From an uncultured Micrococcales bacterium (GTDB lineage Bacteria > Actinomycetota > Actinomycetes > Actinomycetales > Microbacteriaceae): DNA of 10,440 nucleotides. Numbering within the stretch: position 1 is the first letter of the stretch; each line of letters opens with the position of its first letter. Both the position numbers and the translations under genes were made by a program. The notes under the pieces were generated by a model. It was not told where the DNA came from, made no database searches, and saw only the letters and a program-made list of their open reading frames with translations. Below are positions 7,057 through 10,440 of the stretch, piece by piece. The stretch covers positions 1 through 10,440 of the forward strand of contig CAIJWY010000236.1 of NCBI GenBank assembly GCA_903824455.1, in the 5' to 3' direction.

Positions 7057-8466
7057 ATGTCGAATCGTGCTGGAGATGCCGGAGCCCTCTGGGGTGGCCG
7101 CTTCGAAGGCGGGCCAGCCGAGTCGGTTGCCGCGCTCAGTCGCTCGATTCACTTCGACTGGCGTTTGGCCAGTTATGACATTGCCGGCACCCGCGCTCAC
7201 ATCAAAGCCCTGCACTCGGCCGGTTACCTAACCGTTCCTGAAATTGAGAAGCTCGAAAAGTCTTTGGCCCAGCTGCTGGTTCGAATCGAAGACGGTAGTT
7301 TCACCGCCAAGCCAACCGATGAAGATGTGCACTCGGCTTTAGAGCGAGGTCTGATCGAAATCGCCGGTGCCGAACTCGGTGGCAAGGTGCGAGCCGGTCG
7401 TTCGCGTAACGACCAAATTGCAACGCTTATTCGCACCTATCTTTTAGACGAAGCAGACCACCTCGAGAAGCTGGTTCTACAACTGGTTCAGGTGCTAACC
7501 GATCGCGCCGAAGAAAATCTTGCCGTGGCCATGCCGGGGCGCACCCACTTCCAACACGCTCAGCCAGTTTCTCTGGCGCACCACCTTTTGGCGCACGCTT
7601 GGCCGCTGTCCAGAGACCTGGAACGCCTAGGTGAGTGGCGCGCTCGAGCCAGACTTTCGCCATACGGCGCTGGCGCTCTGGCCGGTTCAACCCTCGGCCT
7701 CGACCCGCACCTGGTAGCCAAAGAACTCGGGCTTTCTGGCCCAACCCAAAACTCGATGGACGCCACCGCCAGTCGCGATGTGGTTGCCGAGTTTGCCTTC
7801 ATCTGCACCATGATTGGCATCAACCTTTCTCGCTTTAGCGAAGAGATCATCATCTGGGCCACCGCCGAGTTTGACTTCATCAAATTAGACGACGCCTATT
7901 CCACCGGTTCGTCGATCATGCCTCAGAAGAAGAACCCCGACGTGGCCGAACTGGCCAGAGGAAAATCAGGACGCCTGATCGGAAATCTAACCGGTCTACT
8001 AGCTACCCTGAAAGCCCTTCCGCTCAGTTACAACCGCGATCTTCAAGAAGATAAAGAGCCGGTATTCGACACCGTCGACACTCTCTCGATTTTGCTCCCG
8101 GCATTCACCGGCATGGTTGCCACAATGTCGTTCAATAAAAACCGCATGGAACTTCTGGCTCCGGCGGGCTTTTCTCTGGCCACCGACGTAGCGGAGTGGT
8201 TGGTAAAACAAAAGGTTTCATTCCGTGACGCACATGAAATCACCGGGCAACTGGTCTCGTTCTGTGAAAAGAACGGTCTAGAACTGCATCAGGTTCCTGA
8301 TGAAGAGATGGCCAAAATCTCTAAAATGCTCACTCCTGATGTTCGCGACGTGCTTTCGGTGTCTGGTTCGATCAAGGCTCGTTCGGGTGCTGGGGGAACG
8401 GCATTACCGAGAGTAATTGAGCAAATCTCTTCGCTTCGCAAGCTAGTTGCAAAGGGTGCCAACTAA
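7057..8466 (+). CDS. argH: Argininosuccinate lyase
   Basis: Splits argininosuccinate into arginine and fumarate, the last step of the pathway; a cytoplasmic homotetramer of the fumarase/aspartase superfamily. Its 469 aa are normal. Seen: L-W-G-G-R-F near the N-terminus (11-16); S-R-N-D-Q (116-120) for substrate binding; P-G-R-T-H-F-Q-H-A-Q-P (160-170) with the catalytic histidine at 164; and the superfamily signature G-S-S-I-M-P-Q-K-K-N-P (284-294), whose mobile loop carries the catalytic serine. R-T-H-F-Q replaces the Y-T-H-L-Q common in many homologues, a mild variation. The start at 7057 has a strong AGGAG. Its substrate comes from ArgG, which is not encoded in this window. The stop overlaps the tyrS start as TAATG. 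Confidence 0.97.
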   Translation: MSNRAGDAGALWGGRFEGGPAESVAALSRSIHFDWRLASYDIAGTRAHIKALHSAGYLTVPEIEKLEKSLAQLLVRIEDGSFTAKPTDEDVHSALERGLIEIAGAELGGKVRAGRSRNDQIATLIRTYLLDEADHLEKLVLQLVQVLTDRAEENLAVAMPGRTHFQHAQPVSLAHHLLAHAWPLSRDLERLGEWRARARLSPYGAGALAGSTLGLDPHLVAKELGLSGPTQNSMDATASRDVVAEFAFICTMIGINLSRFSEEIIIWATAEFDFIKLDDAYSTGSSIMPQKKNPDVAELARGKSGRLIGNLTGLLATLKALPLSYNRDLQEDKEPVFDTVDTLSILLPAFTGMVATMSFNKNRMELLAPAGFSLATDVAEWLVKQKVSFRDAHEITGQLVSFCEKNGLELHQVPDEEMAKISKMLTPDVRDVLSVSGSIKARSGAGGTALPRVIEQISSLRKLVAKGAN

Positions 8467-9761
8467 TGACCAATCCAGCTATCTTGGCCACCCAGTCGAA
8501 CGACTCCAGTTTTGGTCACATCCTCGACGAGTTGAAGTGGCGAGGGCTGGTGGCTCTGTCAACCGACGAGCAAGAGTTGCGCGCGGCACTAGACGGACAG
8601 ATTACCTACTACTGCGGCTTCGACCCAACCGCCCCTAGCCTGCATCTCGGCAACCTGGTTCAGCTTCTCACCATGCGACGACTGCAGTTGGCCGGGCACA
8701 AGCCACTTGCCCTGATCGGCGGTTCCACCGGTCTAATCGGCGACCCAAAGCCAAACTCAGAGCGAACCCTGATCGACAAGAGCACCGTGGCTGATTGGGT
8801 AAATAAGCTAGGTCTCCAGGCCTCCCGCTTTCTATCATTCGAAGGCGAAAACAAAGCGCGTCTGGTAAATAACCTCGACTGGACCGACCCGATGAGTGCC
8901 ATCGATTTCCTTCGCGACATCGGCAAGCACTTCCGGGTGGGCAAAATGCTTTCAAAGGATGCCGTTTCGGCTCGCCTCAACTCAGACGCCGGAATCTCGT
9001 TTACCGAGTTCAGCTACCAGATTCTCCAGGGTCTCGATTTTCTCGAGCTTTACCGTCGCTACGACTGTGTGTTACAGACCGGTGGTTCCGACCAGTGGGG
9101 AAACCTAACTTCCGGAACCGATCTAATTCACCGGGTTGAGGGTAAAAGCGCCCACATCCTGGCCACCCCGCTGATCACCAACAGCGACGGCAAGAAGTTC
9201 GGTAAGTCTGAGGGCAACGCGGTTTGGCTCGACACCGAATTCACCAGTTCCTACGCTTTTTACCAGTTCTGGCTAAATGTCGAGGATGCCGACGTGGTTG
9301 ATCGCCTAAAAGTCTTCACTTTCTTGAATCGCGCCCAAATCGAAGAATTGGCGCAGGCGACCGCTGACGCTCCTCATCAGAGGGCGGCTCAAAAGCGCCT
9401 GGCTTTGGAGGTGACCACTCTGGTGCACGGTGCAGAGGCTGCTGAAGGTGCCATTGCGGCCGCCGCCGCTCTCTTCGGCAACGGGGATCTCGAGTCACTC
9501 GACCCGGTTGCACTAAAGGCTGCTCTTTCCGAACTACCAAACGTAACCGTTGGCGACGATCACTTACTGGTTCAAGCACTGGTAGACACCGGACTGGTCG
9601 ATAGTCTTTCGGCGGCTAGACGCGCCATCACTGAAGGTGGAATCTACCTAAATAACGTCAAGGTAGAAGACGAATCCGCCACAATTGGTTCCTGGATTCC
9701 AGGCGGTTTTGCGGTTTTGCGACGAGGGAAAAAGACTCTCGCCGGACTATTCCGCGCCTAA
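8466..9761 (+). CDS. tyrS: Tyrosyl-tRNA synthetase
   Basis: Class I synthetase (TyrRS-b, bacterial TyrS type) that charges tRNA-Tyr with tyrosine. Its 431 aa match actinobacterial TyrS. Seen: Y-Y-C-G-F-D-P-T-A (48-56) followed by the HIGH box as H-L-G-N (60-63); tyrosine-pocket segments Q-G-L-D-F-L-E-L-Y (188-196) and G-G-S-D-Q-W-G-N (206-213); the KMSKS loop as K-F-G-K-S (244-248); and a C-terminal S4-like RNA-binding domain at about 366-425 with S-L-S-A-A-R-R-A-I (380-388). An Ala/Glu-rich linker at about 322-340 joins the domains. K-F-G-K-S is the usual form in this subfamily. The start ATG overlaps the argH stop, with AAAGGG 9 nt upstream as a plausible Shine-Dalgarno. No convincing forward terminator follows the stop, so readthrough toward the rRNA operon is possible. 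Confidence 0.97.
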   Translation: MTNPAILATQSNDSSFGHILDELKWRGLVALSTDEQELRAALDGQITYYCGFDPTAPSLHLGNLVQLLTMRRLQLAGHKPLALIGGSTGLIGDPKPNSERTLIDKSTVADWVNKLGLQASRFLSFEGENKARLVNNLDWTDPMSAIDFLRDIGKHFRVGKMLSKDAVSARLNSDAGISFTEFSYQILQGLDFLELYRRYDCVLQTGGSDQWGNLTSGTDLIHRVEGKSAHILATPLITNSDGKKFGKSEGNAVWLDTEFTSSYAFYQFWLNVEDADVVDRLKVFTFLNRAQIEELAQATADAPHQRAAQKRLALEVTTLVHGAEAAEGAIAAAAALFGNGDLESLDPVALKAALSELPNVTVGDDHLLVQALVDTGLVDSLSAARRAITEGGIYLNNVKVEDESATIGSWIPGGFAVLRRGKKTLAGLFRA

Positions 9762-9766
9762 ACCGC

Positions 9767-9811
9767 AAAAAGATTCAAAAAAGGTGCAAAAAAGGGGTAA
9801 AAACCCCCAAA
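9767..9811. promoter_or_regulatory. Phased A-tracts, probable curved DNA upstream of rRNA promoter
   Basis: Five A runs occupy 9767-9771, 9777-9782, 9788-9793, 9799-9803 and 9809-9811. Their centres are about 9769, 9779.5, 9790.5, 9801 and 9810, so spacings are about 10.5, 11, 10.5 and 9 bp, close to one helical turn. Phased A-tracts bend DNA, and such bends or AT-rich UP elements often lie upstream of strong rRNA promoters. The block ends 5 bp before the first candidate -35 (9817). The phasing is seen directly; the promoter role is inference. Confidence 0.6.
9788..9808 (-). terminator. Candidate minus-strand intrinsic terminator
   Basis: Read on the minus strand, a 5-bp stem GGGGT/ACCCC with a TTTT loop (9794-9807) is followed at once by six T (9793-9788), with a second T run further on. 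On the + strand the A run precedes the stem and no T run follows, so it is poor as a tyrS terminator. It could stop antisense transcription heading into tyrS from the rRNA control region. The stem is short, and the same bases also form the phased A-tracts, so this may be a by-product. Confidence 0.3.
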
Positions 9812-9816
9812 TGGAT

Positions 9817-9846
9817 TTGACTTTAACCGTTATCTTCTCGTAATGT
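9817..9846 (+). promoter_or_regulatory. rRNA operon promoter candidate P1
   Basis: TTGACT (9817-9822) and TAATGT (9841-9846) are separated by 18 bp, giving an expected start near 9853 and a leader of about 417 nt before 16S. The -35 matches consensus in five of six bases and the -10 fits TAnnnT. It sits just downstream of phased A-tracts, which would act as an upstream enhancer. It is one of two good matches in the gap, in line with the tandem promoters common for rRNA operons. Confidence 0.5.
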
Positions 9847-9928
9847 TTTACCTGTTGCCCAAAGCTTGGAATTCCTGATTAGGAAACCGGCTCAAGTGCA
9901 CAAAATCCTGGATTATCCAACCTGACCC

Positions 9929-9958
9929 TTGATTGGGTTTCGTTTGGTGTCTTAGGAT
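9929..9958 (+). promoter_or_regulatory. Weak rRNA promoter candidate P2
   Basis: TTGATT (9929-9934), an 18-bp spacer and TAGGAT (9953-9958). The -10 is a form often seen in actinobacteria, but the -35 is only a partial match. The -35 also lies in the loop of a short inverted repeat (ACCC/GGGT, 9925-9938). It is weaker than the sites at 9817 and 9993 and may not be used. Confidence 0.22.
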
Positions 9959-9992
9959 GGCTTTCCACTCAGATATTCATTGGCAAACATGT

Positions 9993-10020
9993 TTGACAAA
10001 GTCTGGCTTTGTGGTAAGTT
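9993..10020 (+). promoter_or_regulatory. Main rRNA operon promoter candidate P3
   Basis: A perfect TTGACA -35 (9993-9998) and TAAGTT -10 (10015-10020) are separated by 16 bp, with an expected start near 10026-10028 and a leader of about 243 nt. This is the best promoter match in the window and the closest to 16S, so I take it as the main rRNA promoter. An inverted repeat ACAAAG/CTTTGT (9996-10001 and 10007-10012) overlaps the -35 and fills much of the spacer. Confidence 0.65.
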
Positions 10021-10028
10021 AGAAAAGT

Positions 10029-10037
10029 TGCTCTGTA
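10029..10037 (+). promoter_or_regulatory. Possible BoxA antitermination element
   Basis: TGCTCTGTA resembles the enteric BoxA core TGCTCTTTA, matching eight of nine bases. BoxA RNA recruits NusB/NusE in rRNA antitermination. It would sit only a few nt after the P3 start, which is unusually close, so for that transcript it is doubtful; P1 transcripts would carry it internally. Confidence 0.3.
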
Positions 10038-10075
10038 GGCCAGACGAAAGTCAAACTCGCAGATGCATCCGATCC

Positions 10076-10090
10076 TTGAGAACTCAACAG
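10076..10090 (+). promoter_or_regulatory. rRNA leader BoxC-like NusA-binding site
   Basis: AGAACTCAACAG (10079-10090) differs at one base from AGAACUCAAUAG, the mycobacterial rRNA-leader RNA known to bind the KH domains of NusA. The surrounding TTGAG-AA-CTCAA (10076-10087) is also a short inverted repeat, and the following GTGTG also resembles what I recall downstream of the site in mycobacterial leaders. It lies about 50 nt after the expected P3 start, a fitting place for an antitermination signal. The sequence match is seen directly; function is inferred by homology. Confidence 0.6.
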
Positions 10091-10122
10091 TGTGCACAAA
10101 ACAATGTCGATGCCATTTATTT

Positions 10123-10148
10123 GGTATTTAGGGCTTGCCCTAAGTACC
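10123..10148 (+). other. rRNA leader hairpin with CUUG-type cap (upstream copy)
   Basis: GGTATTTAGGGC (10123-10134) pairs along its full length with GCCCTAAGTACC (10137-10148), using one G-U pair, and leaves TT between the arms. In RNA the apex reads G-CUUG-C, a CUUG-type tetraloop. No T run follows, so it is not an intrinsic terminator. It lies in the transcribed leader between the BoxC-like site and 16S and may be a processing or assembly element. Confidence 0.6.
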
Positions 10149-10165
10149 GCAACTAATTGGTTAGA

Positions 10166-10184
10166 CAGATTGTCAGACAATCTG
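10166..10184 (+). other. Perfect 9-bp inverted repeat in rRNA leader
   Basis: CAGATTGTC (10166-10174) and its exact complement GACAATCTG (10176-10184) flank a single A. As RNA it would fold as an 8-bp stem with a three-base loop; as DNA it is a near-perfect palindrome that a dimeric protein could bind. It lies downstream of all promoter candidates, so an RNA role is more likely. Confidence 0.5.
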
Positions 10185-10201
10185 AATAGCTAGATCAAAT
10201 T

Positions 10202-10227
10202 GAATGCCACATTATTCCGTGGCTTTC
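10202..10227 (+). other. Short imperfect hairpin in rRNA leader
   Basis: GCCAC (10206-10210) pairs with GTGGC (10219-10223) across an 8-nt loop. GAA/TTC extends the stem beyond a single T-T mismatch (10202-10204 with 10225-10227). It is weaker than its neighbours and could be chance. Confidence 0.3.
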
Positions 10228-10236
10228 GTAAGGTTT

Positions 10237-10260
10237 GACAAGGAAGCTTGCTTCTTTGTC
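10237..10260 (+). other. rRNA leader hairpin with CUUG-type cap, next to 16S 5' end
   Basis: GACAAGGAAGC (10237-10247) pairs fully with GCTTCTTTGTC (10250-10260), with one G-U pair and TT between the arms. It has the same G-CUUG-C apex as the hairpin at 10123. It ends about 9 nt before the inferred 16S 5' end and may help define processing of the precursor. TTGACA at 10235-10240 overlaps the left arm, but no -10 follows at the right distance, so I do not read it as a promoter. Confidence 0.6.
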
Positions 10261-10269
10261 TTCCAAACT

Positions 10270-10440
10270 TTTACGGAGAGTTTGATCCTGGCTCAGGACG
10301 AACGCTGGCGGCGTGCTTAACACATGCAAGTCGAACGATGAAGCTGGAGCTTGCTCCGGTGGATTAGTGGCGAACGGGTGAGTAACACGTGAGCAATCTG
10401 CCCTTGACTCTGGGATAACTGCGGGAAACTGTAGCTAATA
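10270..10440 (+). rRNA. rrs: 16S ribosomal RNA, 5' part (runs off window)
   Basis: Small-subunit ribosomal RNA. The universal 5' block AGAGTTTGATCCTGGCTCAG is at 10277-10296, followed by GACGAACGCTGGCGGCGTGC, ACACATGCAAGTCGAACG, and GGCGAACGGGTGAGTAACACG. Aligning GAGTTT with E. coli positions 9-14 puts nucleotide 1 at about 10270, uncertain by a few bases. About 171 nt are present, covering V1 and the start of V2. The V1 helix is short with a GGAGC-TT-GCTCC tip (10346-10357), as in many Actinobacteria. The downstream text CCTTGACTCTGGGATAACTG suggests Microbacteriaceae. It is transcribed in the same direction as all the protein genes upstream. Confidence 0.98.

Noticed and set aside
7427..7883. 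Two overlapping minus-strand frames of 105 and 107 codons inside argH
   Set aside because: Arg/Ala-rich low-information translations opposite a conserved argH region.
9872..9885. TTCCT-GATT-AGGAA inverted repeat
   Set aside because: Short stem of five mostly A-T pairs with no supporting context; expected by chance in AT-rich DNA.
9924..9946. Intrinsic terminator with GACCC/GGGTT stem followed by T-rich sequence
   Set aside because: The stem is five pairs including one G-U and the T stretch is broken by C and G; too weak to call.
10043..10052. GAC-GAAA-GTC mini-hairpin in the leader
   Set aside because: Only three base pairs; the GNRA loop is attractive but too little to support.
10235..10240. 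TTGACA as the -35 of a fourth rRNA promoter
   Set aside because: No -10-like hexamer 16-19 bp downstream; the site is part of a hairpin arm.
1..10440. Novel defence, mobile or biosynthetic system
   Set aside because: All open frames on the + strand are assigned housekeeping genes, and no integrase, transposase, repeat array or atypical-composition island was seen.

Overview
The window looks like an actinobacterial chromosome, most probably Microbacteriaceae and perhaps one of the small-genome freshwater lineages near Rhodoluna or Aquiluna. Grounds: the first ~170 nt of 16S rRNA have a short V1 helix and the string CCTTGACTCTGGGATAACTG, which I associate with Microbacteriaceae. The proteins resemble actinobacterial orthologues as I remember them, and the coding GC is moderate (mid-50s % in lines sampled by eye). 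The family call is inference; no search was run.

Layout: every gene is on the + strand. At 1-481 is the C-terminal half of pheS, cut by the window edge, followed by complete pheT (481-2985). Five arginine-biosynthesis genes come next: argC (2999-4039), argJ (4036-5187), argB (5187-6095), argF (6096-7022) and argH (7057-8466). tyrS (8466-9761) overlaps the end of argH. After a 508-bp gene-free stretch (9762-10269), 16S rRNA begins at about 10270 and runs off the window.

How the genes work together: PheS and PheT are the two subunits of one synthetase. ArgJ makes N-acetylglutamate by recycling the acetyl group from N-acetylornithine. ArgB and ArgC convert it to N-acetylglutamate semialdehyde, ArgF makes citrulline and ArgH releases arginine. 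The aminotransferase (argD), argininosuccinate synthase (argG) and repressor (argR) that often sit in actinobacterial arg clusters are absent here and must be encoded elsewhere or replaced. Genes are tightly packed. Three junctions are TAATG overlaps, one is a GTGA overlap and one abuts with no gap; only argC and argH follow short spacers. This suggests one long, translationally coupled transcript running from the Phe synthetase to the Tyr synthetase.

The 9762-10269 stretch is the rRNA control region. It holds A-tracts phased at about the helical repeat, two good promoter candidates (TTGACT-18-TAATGT and TTGACA-16-TAAGTT), one weaker one, a NusA-binding BoxC-like motif, and a row of four hairpins leading to the 16S 5' end. 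Two of these hairpins share the same CUUG-type cap. I see no mobile element, CRISPR array, tRNA, defence gene or unfamiliar protein. This is mainly a housekeeping region, and the features most worth a second look are in the rRNA leader and in the reduced arg cluster.
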